64,000 bases of DNA from Planctomycetota bacterium (GCA_030950285.1 JAUZRR010000012.1:1-64000), one strand, 5' to 3'. Positions 33,786-42,395 are shown, numbered from the stretch's first letter. The notes: generated by a model not told the origin, from the letters alone. Made by a program: numbers and translations.

Positions 33786-35609
33786 TTAGCCCTCGCCGTC
33801 GCCGGCGGTCTCGTTCTCTGTTGAATCCTCTTTCGCCGGCGGCGTCGTGGCCCGCTCGGCCTTTACCCGCTCGCCCAAACGGCCGTAGTAGTGCTTGACC
33901 GCGCTGCGGAACTGCGGGTCGACGTTCATGTTGGCGATCTCCTCAGCCGCCTGCTCGGCCGCCATCTCGATCGCCGCGCTGAACTCGGCCCGCGCCTCGC
34001 CCTTGACCTGCTCCTCAAAGACATACCGCGACGCGATGACCGCGCCGCCCTGGTTCTGCACGTTGGCCTTCTCACCCTTGAAGAAAAAGTCGGCGCTCTC
34101 GGCGTCCGGCCCGGCCCCGTTGCCCTTGCCCGGGCCGCCCGAGCCCGAGCCCATCGACATCGAGCTGCCCTCCGAAAACTTCCCGGTCATCCCCGGCTTG
34201 TTGGCGCCCTGCGCCCAGCCACTTCCCGACCCGCCGCTGCACTCACCGAGTGCTGCCATCTGACTCTGGCACTGGCCCATCGCGTCGGAGATCCCCTGCA
34301 TCTCGGCCTGCATCTGCTCCATCGCCGAGAGCTGGCCACTCATCGCGTCCATCGCCTCCTGCCCGCCCTCGCCGCTCTGCTGCGACATGCTCGACGCCAT
34401 CTGCGACATCGCCTGGCTCATCCCCTGACACTGCGACGCGGCCTGCTGCATCGCGTTTGCCATCTGCTGAAGCTGCTGCTTCTGGGCGTCGTTGAGGTTC
34501 TTGTTCTTCTCGAGTGCCTGCTGCATCGCCTGCGGGTTGGACGCCAGCTGCTTGGCCTGTTCGGGTGAGACGCCCGCCTGCTGGAGCGCCTGCTCGAGCG
34601 CACCCTGCTGCTCGGAAAGATTCTGCATCTGCTCTGCCAGGTTCTTCATTTGCTCGGTGAGTTTCTCTTTCTGCTCTTGGGAAAGCTCCCCGTTCTGGAG
34701 CTTCTGGTTGAGGGATTCGAGTTCCTGCCGCGCCTTGTCAAAGTTGCCCCGCGAGAGCTGGCGGGCAAACTCGGAGAGCTCCCCCTGCCCGGGCGTGGTC
34801 AGCCGTCGCATCAGGTCCTTGACCGCTTCGAGGCTCTTGGCTTCGTCGGACTGCATCTGTTTGCCGAGCTTCTCGTTGAGATCGGTCAGCTTGCGGATCG
34901 CCTGCTTGCGGATATCTTCGGGCGTCTTGGGCTTGGTCAGGTCGGCGTCAAGCTCGGCGTCGGGCGCGTTCTCGTCTTCACCCAGTCCGGTCCGCTGCAT
35001 GATCTCGCGGATCTGCGCCTCGGTGTCGCGGGCGTCCTGCACAGCTGCCTCGATCTCCTGCCTCGCGTCGGCCGCCGCCTGGGCGTCGGCCCGCTTGCCC
35101 CGCAGGTCGAGCGGGGGCATGAGAAAGAACGTCAGGATCAGCACCACGATCGCCCCGGTCGGCACCCGCCACGCACGCGGGCCGTCGATCGGAATCGCGT
35201 CCCGCACGACCACGCGCTTTGCTTTATCCGCCGCGGACTCGACCACCGCGCGCGACCACGGGTCGCTCTCGCGCTCGACACACAGCGCGGTCGAGAGCGA
35301 TTCGCGGAGCCCCGCGCGTTCGTCCACGACGCGGGCGACCCCCGCCTCGCGCAGCCGGGTCAGCAAAGACCACACCGCGCCCGCGCCAAGCGCCAGCACC
35401 AGCGAACCAATCCCCACCCACACCATCGTCGGCAGCGAACGCCACGACGATTCGCCGAGCCCCAGCGCCAACGCGCGATCAACCACGATCACCAGCACCA
35501 CCGCCGCGATCGCAAACGTGATCGTCCACGCCCAGCTCTCAAACAGCCGCACCACCAGAAGGCGACGCCCAGCACGTTGAAGCACCCGTCGGATGTCCTG
35601 CATCACCAT
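33786..35609 (-). CDS. Gln/Met-rich coiled-coil membrane protein
   Basis: The 607-residue protein has two membrane segments near the start (about 27-46 and 64-85) and a third near 150-168. A long hydrophilic region to about 430 has repeating Gln, Met, Glu and Leu (EQMKNLAEQMQNLSEQQ, MQQAASQCQGMSQAMSQM), probably a coiled coil. A Gly/Ser-rich linker (SGGSGSGWAQGANKPG) and a small C-terminal region (MNVDPQFRSAVKHYYGRLGE) follow. It resembles the DUF4175-like membrane proteins found beside aerotolerance gene clusters, but no such cluster is present. It is the upstream neighbour of the solute-binding gene (13-bp gap). Function unknown. Confidence 0.7.
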   Translation of the reverse strand: MVMQDIRRVLQRAGRRLLVVRLFESWAWTITFAIAAVVLVIVVDRALALGLGESSWRSLPTMVWVGIGSLVLALGAGAVWSLLTRLREAGVARVVDERAGLRESLSTALCVERESDPWSRAVVESAADKAKRVVVRDAIPIDGPRAWRVPTGAIVVLILTFFLMPPLDLRGKRADAQAAADARQEIEAAVQDARDTEAQIREIMQRTGLGEDENAPDAELDADLTKPKTPEDIRKQAIRKLTDLNEKLGKQMQSDEAKSLEAVKDLMRRLTTPGQGELSEFARQLSRGNFDKARQELESLNQKLQNGELSQEQKEKLTEQMKNLAEQMQNLSEQQGALEQALQQAGVSPEQAKQLASNPQAMQQALEKNKNLNDAQKQQLQQMANAMQQAASQCQGMSQAMSQMASSMSQQSGEGGQEAMDAMSGQLSAMEQMQAEMQGISDAMGQCQSQMAALGECSGGSGSGWAQGANKPGMTGKFSEGSSMSMGSGSGGPGKGNGAGPDAESADFFFKGEKANVQNQGGAVIASRYVFEEQVKGEARAEFSAAIEMAAEQAAEEIANMNVDPQFRSAVKHYYGRLGERVKAERATTPPAKEDSTENETAGDGEG

Positions 35610-35801
35610 TCTCCTCGGGGCTCATGCCGCCCCACGCACGCAATTCAGGAAGACGCGACTCAGGAGGGCGAGCGTTCCAGCCCGCGTCCCCCGCACATCC
35701 ACACCCCGCCAGCGGTCACACCAGCTTACTTCGGTCAGACGCCTCGACCCCGGGCATTGTTCAACTCTCCCAGCCGAAAGTTGCATTATGATACTCTATT
35801 T
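35610..35801 (+). promoter_or_regulatory. Upstream region of the O-antigen-ligase-like gene
   Basis: This divergent gap ends in an AT-rich patch with TATGAT at 35787-35792, a good -10 hexamer that would put transcription start within a few bases of the ATG at 35802. The mRNA would be leaderless or nearly so. No RBS is visible before that ATG. The -35 side is weak. Confidence 0.35.
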
Positions 35802-37244
35802 ATGTTAGGCATTCGGCCTATTTCCTTGCGATACTCGGTTGCAGAAGCCAACCCACGACCGGATCATGCCCCTGTGCCCCAACCCGATTCTGCAAAAAAT
35901 GATCCACCCCAGCCCCAGCCCCAGCCCAACGCCGTCGAACCCCAGCGGTGGTGGCGGGTCACTCCCGGCGGCGTCGACGCTGCCTTTGCCGAGCAGCGGC
36001 GGATCGATCCCCTCGGCCACACCGTCCACGCCTGGCTCGGGGCGCTGGCGTGCGCTTCGATCGCTGCGCCGACTTCCGCGGTCGAACTCGGAGCCATCGG
36101 CGTTGTCGCCGCGATGCTCATCCGCATCCACCGCCACTGGCGGACCATGCCGCGCTTCTTCTTGCAGCCGCTGATGCTCGTCGTGCTCGCGTGGGCGCTG
36201 CTCGGCCTGGCGAGCCGCGTGTGGGCGCTCGGCCCGCACGCCGCGTGGGTCCACGAGTTCGGCGTGCTCCGCTTCGGCATCCTCGCCGCAGCGCTCTGGC
36301 CCGTCGCCGACCGCCGCGCTCTGCTGCTCGGCGCGCTCGTCGTGGGGTTCGCCGCCGCCCAGCTCTCCCAACTCTCCCACGCGATCGGCACCGCCCTCGA
36401 TATCGACGCCCTCACCTGGAACCGACTCCCCGGGCGCAACAGCGGCTGGCTCGACCCGGTCATCGGCGGCTCGATCCTCACCGCCGCCCTCGGGCTCCAC
36501 CTTCCGGCTGCTCTGTGGGGACGCGGGCGTTGGCGACTCCTCGGCTCGCTGGGTACCGGTGTCACCCTCGTCGGCATCCTCGCCACCGGCACCCGCGGCG
36601 CGTGGCTCGCCGCCGCGGCGCTCGTCGCGATCGCGTGCCTCGTCGCGATCGCCAAAATCAAACCCCGTGCCCGCCTTGTGCGCACGGGGCTTGTCCTGCT
36701 CACGGTGCTGACGATCGGCGCAACCGTCGCGTGGCTCACCGTCGGCGAACAACTCCGCGCCCGCTTCGACACCGGCCGCGACGAAATCACCCGCGCGATC
36801 GAACACCAAGAGTTCACCACCGATACCGGGGCAAGGCTCATGATGGGCTGGTGGGCGATGCAAGCCCTCGCCGACCGCCCGCTCTCAGGCACCGGCCTGG
36901 GCGGCTACGAAGCGTGGTCGCGCGCGCACGTCGCCGCCCAAGGCATCGACCCCACCACCCGCCGTTTCCACGCCCACGCCCACAACGCCCTGCTTCACAC
37001 CGCCGCCACGCTCGGCGTTCCCGGGCTCGTGCTCGCGTTGGCGTTTATCACACTCGCCATCACCGGCAGCGCCCGCCGCCAGCCGGGCGACGGCCCGCCG
37101 GGATACGCCGACGGCCCCTGCTTTGCGATCGTCGGGCTGCTGCTGGTCAGCGCGTTCGACAGCATCCACGTCAACTCACAAACCGCCGCGCTGCTCGCGG
37201 TGCTGCTGATCTTTGCGGTCAGACATCGGCCGAGTGCTTGCTGA
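35802..37244 (+). CDS. O-antigen ligase / polymerase-like membrane protein (Wzy_C)
   Basis: The 480-residue product starts MLGIRPISLRYSV, has a Pro/Gln-rich cytoplasmic segment (about 20-45), then about ten hydrophobic helices. The Wzy_C signature lies at about 345-405: DRPLSGTGLGGYEAWSR, then HAHAHNALLHTAATLGVPGLV, with the conserved GxG and HN...L pattern. Members ligate or polymerise lipid-linked glycans at the periplasmic face. It is 20 kb from the glycosyltransferase cluster but could act on its product. It stands alone, convergent with the next gene (28 bp apart). Confidence 0.85.
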   Translation: MLGIRPISLRYSVAEANPRPDHAPVPQPDSAKNDPPQPQPQPNAVEPQRWWRVTPGGVDAAFAEQRRIDPLGHTVHAWLGALACASIAAPTSAVELGAIGVVAAMLIRIHRHWRTMPRFFLQPLMLVVLAWALLGLASRVWALGPHAAWVHEFGVLRFGILAAALWPVADRRALLLGALVVGFAAAQLSQLSHAIGTALDIDALTWNRLPGRNSGWLDPVIGGSILTAALGLHLPAALWGRGRWRLLGSLGTGVTLVGILATGTRGAWLAAAALVAIACLVAIAKIKPRARLVRTGLVLLTVLTIGATVAWLTVGEQLRARFDTGRDEITRAIEHQEFTTDTGARLMMGWWAMQALADRPLSGTGLGGYEAWSRAHVAAQGIDPTTRRFHAHAHNALLHTAATLGVPGLVLALAFITLAITGSARRQPGDGPPGYADGPCFAIVGLLLVSAFDSIHVNSQTAALLAVLLIFAVRHRPSAC

Positions 37245-37272
37245 GCGCGACGCCTCACACCCGCAAGATGCT

Positions 37273-37773
37273 CTACTCCCCGGGAGGTGCCCCGTCCCGC
37301 ACCACCCGGATCTCCACCGGCGTGTAGTGCCTGCCCGAGTCCAGCCCGGGGCACGTCGCTTTGGCGCGAACCCAGTTGTCGCGCGACTGCAACATCTCTT
37401 TCCAGAACGGCCACGTGCGGCACTGCTCCGGGCGGTCCTCGTAAATCGAACACACCGCCTTGCCCGGCACCGTGCTGCGATCAAGAAACACGCAGTCGTA
37501 GCCGTGGATGGTCTTGATGTCGATCAGCGAACGCCCGCGCGAGGTGTCCTCGGTAAAGCGCTCGAGAAAGTCCGGCACAGACATCCCCAGCCGCGCGGCG
37601 ATCGCGTCGGCCTCGGTGTCGGTAAAGAGCACAAACCCGGGCGGCCCCGAGCAACAGTTGCCGCACTGCGTGCAGCCGAACCGAAGCCCGGGCTCCCCGG
37701 TCTCGCGGTCGGGCTCGTCAAACCATTCCCGCTGCTGATCGGGAGTCTCGGATAAAGGATCGCGGTGAGGCAT
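37273..37773 (-). CDS. YkgJ family cysteine-cluster protein
   Basis: The 166-residue protein from ATG 37773 contains FGCTQCGNCCSG (C-x2-C-x2-CC). Further Cys follow at VFLDRS..KAVCSIYEDRPEQCRTWPFW and AKATCPG, the layout of the zinc- or iron-chelating YkgJ/UPF0153 family. No catalytic function is established for the family. The frame continues upstream to 37890 but only through two palindromic repeats, which supply PSLARGAL-like residues; those residues are not included. Downstream of the SpoIIE gene on the same strand. Confidence 0.8.
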   Translation of the reverse strand: MPHRDPLSETPDQQREWFDEPDRETGEPGLRFGCTQCGNCCSGPPGFVLFTDTEADAIAARLGMSVPDFLERFTEDTSRGRSLIDIKTIHGYDCVFLDRSTVPGKAVCSIYEDRPEQCRTWPFWKEMLQSRDNWVRAKATCPGLDSGRHYTPVEIRVVRDGAPPGE

Positions 37774-37788
37774 CGTTGACAAAGCGTA

Positions 37789-37811
37789 GAGCCCCTCGCG
37801 CGAGCGAGGAA
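37789..37811 (-). repeat. Palindromic element
   Basis: A copy read on the minus strand: GAGCCCCTCG, CGCGAG core, CGAGG, with the last two positions of the arm changed. It forms a tandem pair with the copy at 37827, offset by 38 nt, in the gap before the Cys-cluster gene. Confidence 0.75.
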
Positions 37812-37826
37812 ACAACCACGCCCACA

Positions 37827-37849
37827 GAGCCCCTCGCGCAAGCGAGGGG
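37827..37849 (-). repeat. Palindromic element
   Basis: A perfect consensus copy on the minus strand (GAGCCCCTCG-CGCAAG-CGAGGGG), tandem with the copy at 37789, between the SpoIIE-type and Cys-cluster genes. Confidence 0.85.
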
Positions 37850-37886
37850 ACAACACCGCCCGAGCACGCCTTGCCCAACCGGCTTG

Positions 37887-39191
37887 TCACCGCACCCGTC
37901 GCAGCGCCACGATCGTCTGGTCATCGTCACGCCCGAGTGATTTGGTGTGCTGGTACAGCGCCTTGTGCAACGAATCGACCACGCACTCGGGCTGCCCCGA
38001 ACACCCGATGAGCGCCTCGTCGAGCCGATCGGTCCCGAACTGCTCGCGCGCCGGGTTGAACGCCTCGGTGATGCCATCGGTGTAGAGCACCAGCGTGTCG
38101 TGGATCCCGAGCGAGACCCGCCCGGTCTGGATGTCGTACTCGTCGGTGATCCCCAAGGGCAGCCCGGGTGCATCGTCGAGCACGATCACCCTGCCCGTGT
38201 CGCCGCGCTTGAGCCGGGGCGGGTTGTGCCCGGCGCGGGCGTAGGTGAACGTGTGCTCGCGTGGGTCGTAGACCGCAAAGAACGCGGTGACGAATGTTGC
38301 TTCGATGCGGTGCTGCCCGAGCCTCGCGTTGGCGTACCGCATCACGGCTGCGGGATCAAACTCCGGCCCCTCGTACCCGTGCAGGATCGCGTGGAGCATC
38401 GCCATCACCGTTGCCGCGGCCGCCCCGTGCCCCGCGACATCGGCGATCAGCACGCCCCACCGGCCCGCGGGAAGCCGGAAGAAATCGTAATAATCGCCCC
38501 CGGCTTCCTGGCTGGTGAGATAGCTCGTCGAGATCGAGAGATCAGGGATATCCGGGATCTCGATCGGCAGAAGCGCCTGCTGGACCCGCGCGACCGCTTC
38601 GAGCTGCGCGGTCAGTTGCCGGTTCAGTTCCTCCGCACGGTTCACCGCCAGCAGGTTCCGCGTCGCGGTGCCGACAAGATTGGCGGTCAGAAAGTGGTCC
38701 GCCAGGTCGTCGGCGGTGTAGCGGTCCGGGTCGCGGTGGAAGGAGAAGTTCCAGTTCAGCGCCTCACCGCCGTCAAAGATCGGGCTCGCCATGCAGCTGC
38801 CCATCTCCGCGATCGTGTCACCCAGCGCGGGGTCGCCGGTGATACGCAGATTGTTGAAAATCTGCGGCTCTGTCCGCGCCATTGCTGCACCGAGAAACCC
38901 TCCCGTCTGCACCCCGATCTTTGACCAGTCCCGCCACGGGTCGGGAGACTCCTGCCCCGGGCCGAGTTGCCCGGGCCTGAGCGAACGGGTGATCTTGTAC
39001 TGCCCGTCAGGCAAGCCCCGGCAACTGGTCGAGACCATGTAATCCAGCGACCGGACCCGCCAGAAAAACCGCCCGAACCGGCTGAGCAACGCGACCGGCT
39101 CATTCACGCTGCTGATGTCACGCAGCATCTCGGCGAGCAGACCGATCTCGTCCTTCACCTTGTTCTGTCCGGTTGTATCCACAGGTTGCAT
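37887..39191 (-). CDS. GAF - SpoIIE/PP2C serine phosphatase
   Basis: The 434-residue protein from ATG 39191 has a GAF-like sensor (about 15-190), a short coiled linker (NRQLTAQLEAVARVQQALLP) and a PP2C/SpoIIE phosphatase. Its metal residues are visible in AGGDYYDFFRL, VLIADVAGHGAAAATVMAML, YARAGHNPPRL, LVLYTDGITEAF and GRDDDQTIV. Such RsbU-like proteins dephosphorylate an anti-sigma antagonist in partner-switching control of alternative sigma factors. No STAS or anti-sigma kinase gene is adjacent, so the partner is coded elsewhere. The Cys-cluster gene follows after two palindromes. Confidence 0.88.
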   Translation of the reverse strand: MQPVDTTGQNKVKDEIGLLAEMLRDISSVNEPVALLSRFGRFFWRVRSLDYMVSTSCRGLPDGQYKITRSLRPGQLGPGQESPDPWRDWSKIGVQTGGFLGAAMARTEPQIFNNLRITGDPALGDTIAEMGSCMASPIFDGGEALNWNFSFHRDPDRYTADDLADHFLTANLVGTATRNLLAVNRAEELNRQLTAQLEAVARVQQALLPIEIPDIPDLSISTSYLTSQEAGGDYYDFFRLPAGRWGVLIADVAGHGAAAATVMAMLHAILHGYEGPEFDPAAVMRYANARLGQHRIEATFVTAFFAVYDPREHTFTYARAGHNPPRLKRGDTGRVIVLDDAPGLPLGITDEYDIQTGRVSLGIHDTLVLYTDGITEAFNPAREQFGTDRLDEALIGCSGQPECVVDSLHKALYQHTKSLGRDDDQTIVALRRVR

Positions 39192-39224
39192 GGGCAGATG
39201 GTACGACCCCCTCCGCGTCGGCAC

Positions 39225-39836
39225 CTACGCCCGGCAGGCTGCCTCGACCCGGGCAGCAACCTCAACGGCCCCGACCAGCAGCGAATCGCACTCGCTGGCG
39301 ATCTGTGCCCGCACCGATTCGTCCTTGATCCCCGGCAGGTTGACCCGGACATTCCACGCTGCTGCCCGCGTCGCGGCCTCGGAAAGAATCGCCGCGATCG
39401 CAAGATCGCTCCGCAAATACCGGTTCGTGATCCCCGGCAAGGGCTCGAGCACGCCGAGCACCCCAGCGCACGCCGCCATGCAGGCAAGCGGCACCCGGGC
39501 CGCGGCGACTGTCGCCTCGGGCAACCCCGACCGCCGCTCGTCGCCCGCTGGCAAGCGTGAGAGTTCGTTGACCAGCCCGTACGCCTCTTCGTCCTCTGCT
39601 GCCAGTTCGAGCAGCACAAGCCTGGCCCGCCCGAGCTTTGCCGACGCTTCACGGAGTGTGGGCTCGTGCTCGGCGAGGTTCTTCTTTCCGATGCTGTAGG
39701 CCAGCACCATGCCGCCGAGGGCGGTCCCCAGCGCCCCCACCGCCGACGCGACCGCCCCGCCGCCGGGTGTCGGGGTCTTCGCAGCGAGCTGATCGAGGAA
39801 ATCGCCGAGGGTGCGGGTTGCGAGGATTGGGTTCAT
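39225..39836 (-). CDS. Cyclodeaminase/cyclohydrolase family protein (FTCD_C domain)
   Basis: The 203-residue protein (MNPILATRTLGDFLDQLAAKT) is all-helical with the family opening TPTPGGGAVASAVGALGTALGGMV and the middle motif EDEEAYGLVNELSRLP. It resembles the free-standing FTCD_C proteins (formimido-tetrahydrofolate cyclodeaminase or methenyl-tetrahydrofolate cyclohydrolase FchA). A role in one-carbon metabolism is likely but the exact reaction is not decided. It lies 33 bp upstream of the SpoIIE gene on the same strand and is divergent from the FabF-like gene. Confidence 0.85.
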   Translation of the reverse strand: MNPILATRTLGDFLDQLAAKTPTPGGGAVASAVGALGTALGGMVLAYSIGKKNLAEHEPTLREASAKLGRARLVLLELAAEDEEAYGLVNELSRLPAGDERRSGLPEATVAAARVPLACMAACAGVLGVLEPLPGITNRYLRSDLAIAAILSEAATRAAAWNVRVNLPGIKDESVRAQIASECDSLLVGAVEVAARVEAACRA

Positions 39837-39993
39837 GCCTGAGGGTATCGCGCTCCACGCCGATGTACGACATCCTCCCAGGGGCGCCGACGTTGAGCCC
39901 GCGAAGCGTCGGATCATCGCTCTCTCAGATACCACCCGACCCTTCGCAAAGCCTCAGAGTCGGCGTCCTCGGCAACCGCCGTACACTCTCGCC

Positions 39994-41346
39994 ATGGCTT
40001 CTTCCTCTCGCCGCATCGTCATCACCGGCATGGGCTGGATCACCCCCCTCGGGCACGATGTCGATCGCGCCTGGGCAAAGCTCACCGCCGGCGAGGTTGC
40101 GATCGGACCGGTCACCCGGTTTGACGCGGCCAGTTTCGCCACCAACTTCGCTGCCGAGGTCAAGGACTTTGCCCTCGCCGACCACCTCCCGCCGCCGCTG
40201 GCAGCACGGCACAGCCAAGCCGGCATCGGGACGCAGATGGCGCTCGCCGCGGCGACCCAGGCGTGGACCCAGGCCGGACTCGGCGCACCGGGCAGGCCGA
40301 TCGAGGGCGCCGAGCCCCGCCGGGTCGGGCTCTATCTCGGCGGCGGCGAGGGCTCGTTGGACTACGAAGCCTTCTGGGCGACCAACCTCGCCGGGTGGGA
40401 TGCCCAGACCCGCACCGTGGACGGCAAACGCTGGGCAGCCGCTGCGTACAAAAACCTCGGCGCGGTCCGCGAACTCGAGCAAGAGCCCAACGCCGCGCTC
40501 GCCCACCTTGCCTCGACCTTCCCGTGTCGCGGGCCGGCGTTCAACTGCATGACCGCCTGTGCCGCCGGGACCCAGTCGGTCGGCGAAGCCAGCGAGATCA
40601 TCCGCCGGGGCGACGCCGACATCATGCTCGCCGGCGGCGCCCATTCGATGATCCACCCCCTCGGCATGACCGGGTTCATCCGCCTGACCGCGATGAGCAC
40701 CCGCCGCGACGACCCCGCGACCGCCTCCCGCCCCTTCAGCCGTTCGCGCGATGGCTTCGTCATGGGCGAAGGTGCGGGGATCGTCATCCTCGAAAGCCTC
40801 GAGAGCGCCGAGCGACGTGGCGCAACACCCCTGGCCGAACTCGCGGGCTATGGGTCGTCGGCCGATGCCTTCCGCATCACCGATATGCAGCCCGACGGCC
40901 GGGGCGCACAGACCGCCATGCTCGCCGCCCTGCGCCAGGCCGGGATCGACCCGACCGAGCCGCGCCAGGACGACCGCCCGCCGGTGGACTACATCTCCGC
41001 CCACGGCACCGGGACCAAAGAAAACGACTCGATCGAAACCAAAGCAATCAAAGCCACGTTCGGATCGCAAGCACCCCACATCGGGATCAGCTCGATCAAG
41101 TCGATGATGGGACACCTCATCCAGGCCGCCGGGGTCGTCGAGTTGATGACCTGCATCCAGGCGATCCGCACGGGGGTCCTGCCGCCCACGGTCAATCTCC
41201 ACGACCCCGACCCCGACCTCGACCTGGACTACATCCCCAACACCGCCCGCGACCTGTCAGATTCCGGCGGCGTCCACACCTGCCTCTCCAACAGCTTCGG
41301 CTTCGGTGGCCAGAACGACTCGGTCGTCGTCAAACGGTTCGCCTGA
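39994..41346 (+). CDS. fabF: Beta-ketoacyl-ACP synthase II-like enzyme
   Basis: The 450-residue enzyme from ATG 39994 (MASSSRRIVITGMGWITPLG) has the thiolase-fold catalytic set. The nucleophile Cys lies in NCMTACAAGTQSVGEA near 188, with His in SAHGTGTKENDSIETKAI near 336 and in KSMMGHLIQAAG near 372. It condenses malonyl-ACP with an acyl-ACP in fatty acid or related chain synthesis. No acyl carrier protein or other fab gene is beside it, and planctomycetes usually carry several such paralogues, so a role in a special lipid is possible. The symbol reflects family, not proven orthology. Confidence 0.85.
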   Translation: MASSSRRIVITGMGWITPLGHDVDRAWAKLTAGEVAIGPVTRFDAASFATNFAAEVKDFALADHLPPPLAARHSQAGIGTQMALAAATQAWTQAGLGAPGRPIEGAEPRRVGLYLGGGEGSLDYEAFWATNLAGWDAQTRTVDGKRWAAAAYKNLGAVRELEQEPNAALAHLASTFPCRGPAFNCMTACAAGTQSVGEASEIIRRGDADIMLAGGAHSMIHPLGMTGFIRLTAMSTRRDDPATASRPFSRSRDGFVMGEGAGIVILESLESAERRGATPLAELAGYGSSADAFRITDMQPDGRGAQTAMLAALRQAGIDPTEPRQDDRPPVDYISAHGTGTKENDSIETKAIKATFGSQAPHIGISSIKSMMGHLIQAAGVVELMTCIQAIRTGVLPPTVNLHDPDPDLDLDYIPNTARDLSDSGGVHTCLSNSFGFGGQNDSVVVKRFA

Positions 41347-41400
41347 CGACAACCCCCCATCCAACCATCACACCACTCCATCACGTCATCACCCCACCTA

Positions 41401-41491
41401 CGCCCGGGATGAGAGAGCCAAGCGAACGAATCCCGGGATTTGGGGTGGACCGATCCCGGGATTCGAGCACGTGGTGCTCTCATCCCGGGCG
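41401..41491. repeat. 91-bp inverted repeat with 39-nt arms
   Basis: Left arm 41401-41439 and right arm 41453-41491 are reverse complements in their outer 15 nt (CGCCCGGGATGAGAG / CTCTCATCCCGGGCG) and inner 13 nt (CGAATCCCGGGAT / ATCCCGGGATTCG). The middle 11 nt differ; the loop is 13 nt. It lies in the gap between the fabF-like and hypothetical genes. No coding sequence is inside. It looks like a miniature mobile element or a large transcript hairpin. Confidence 0.85.
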
Positions 41492-41616
41492 TCCCATCTG
41501 CACACCCGTTCCCCGACAAGAACTTTCTTCTCAGATTGCAGAACCCTCGGACCTGCTCGCCTGTTTTATGTCATGACTGTCCTGCTGCCGATGACATGTT
41601 CCAGAGAGCGCCCACC

Positions 41617-42279
41617 ATGCCCGTCGCCACACTCACCCGCACTATCTCGACCTCGACCATGCTCGCGGTGTTTGCCGGGGCTGCCCTGCTGGGCTACCAG
41701 TACATCCGCGCCGGGGCGGCTGCCGAGATTTATCGGACACGACTCACCGAGCTGGCCGGTGAGTACGAGAGCCTCCGCACCACCTACAACGAAGCCATCC
41801 GCAAGTCCGCGGTCACCGAGCTCGCCGTCGAGAACGGCACCCTCGCGGTGCTGGTCGTTTCCGACGCCGGGGTCATCCGCCGCGTCGAGACCCCCTACGA
41901 CCCGGCCGGGGAGATCTACGTGGACTACATCGTCCGCGACAGCCGCCTCTGGATCCGCCGCGTCTTTGACGCCGACACACCACCCAGCCAGGGCGTCGTC
42001 ATCGACCCCGACCTCGGCCCCATCCTCTGGGGCGAGGGCCAAGGCGAGGCCCGCATGGGCAAGGCGGTCTACCGCCAGCTCGGCGACGGCCGCTGGGTCG
42101 TCAGCGTCACCGGCAGCGGGTCGCTGGGGCTGGTCCGTGTCTCCGACACCGCGGCGGTGGACCTGATCCCCACGCCCACGATCGCCGAGTACGCCACCGT
42201 CACCGTCGAGGCCGACCGTGATGTCGAGTCCATCGGCCCCGGCGAAGTCTGGGGCCGATTGATTCACCGCACGCCCTGA
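41617..42279 (+). CDS. Hypothetical membrane-anchored protein
   Basis: From ATG 41617 the product has 220 residues: a single N-terminal hydrophobic segment (STMLAVFAGAALLGYQYI) after a short positive start, a heptad-like stretch (YRTRLTELAGEYESLRTTYNEAIRKSAV), then beta-rich sequence (GEIYVDYIVRDSRLWIRRVFD, WVVSVTGSGSLGLVRV). This is the layout of a membrane-bound periplasmic or cytoplasmic protein of unknown function. An ATG at 41596 would add seven residues. No family recognised. Confidence 0.65.
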   Translation: MPVATLTRTISTSTMLAVFAGAALLGYQYIRAGAAAEIYRTRLTELAGEYESLRTTYNEAIRKSAVTELAVENGTLAVLVVSDAGVIRRVETPYDPAGEIYVDYIVRDSRLWIRRVFDADTPPSQGVVIDPDLGPILWGEGQGEARMGKAVYRQLGDGRWVVSVTGSGSLGLVRVSDTAAVDLIPTPTIAEYATVTVEADRDVESIGPGEVWGRLIHRTP

Positions 42280-42306
42280 GCCGTTTGCGCTCTGATTCCT
42301 CCTGAA

Positions 42307-42329
42307 GAGCCCTTCGCGCAAGCGAGGGG
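42307..42329 (-). repeat. Palindromic element
   Basis: A minus-strand copy (GAGCCCTTCG-CGCAAG-CGAGGGG) with one change that still allows G-U pairing. It faces the copy at 42373, so the two could also pair with each other. Confidence 0.8.
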
Positions 42330-42372
42330 GCATCGTGGCACGGCTCTCCGAACCGTGTGGTGTGATTGCTGA

Positions 42373-42395
42373 CCCCCCGCTTGCGCGTGGGGCTC
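42373..42395 (+). repeat. Palindromic element
   Basis: A plus-strand copy (CCCCCCG-CTTGCG-CGTGGGGCTC). With the copy at 42307 it forms an inverted pair 42307-42395, enclosing a smaller inverted repeat (CACGG...CCGTG), 42 bp before the glyS start. Confidence 0.8.

Noticed and set aside
34650-35801. Forward reading frame ahead of the O-antigen-ligase-like gene
   Set aside because: It is the reverse-strand shadow of the Gln-rich protein; the membrane protein starts at 35802.
37774-37890. Longer start of the Cys-cluster protein
   Set aside because: The added residues are translation of two palindromic repeats lying in the gap and overlap the end of the SpoIIE gene.
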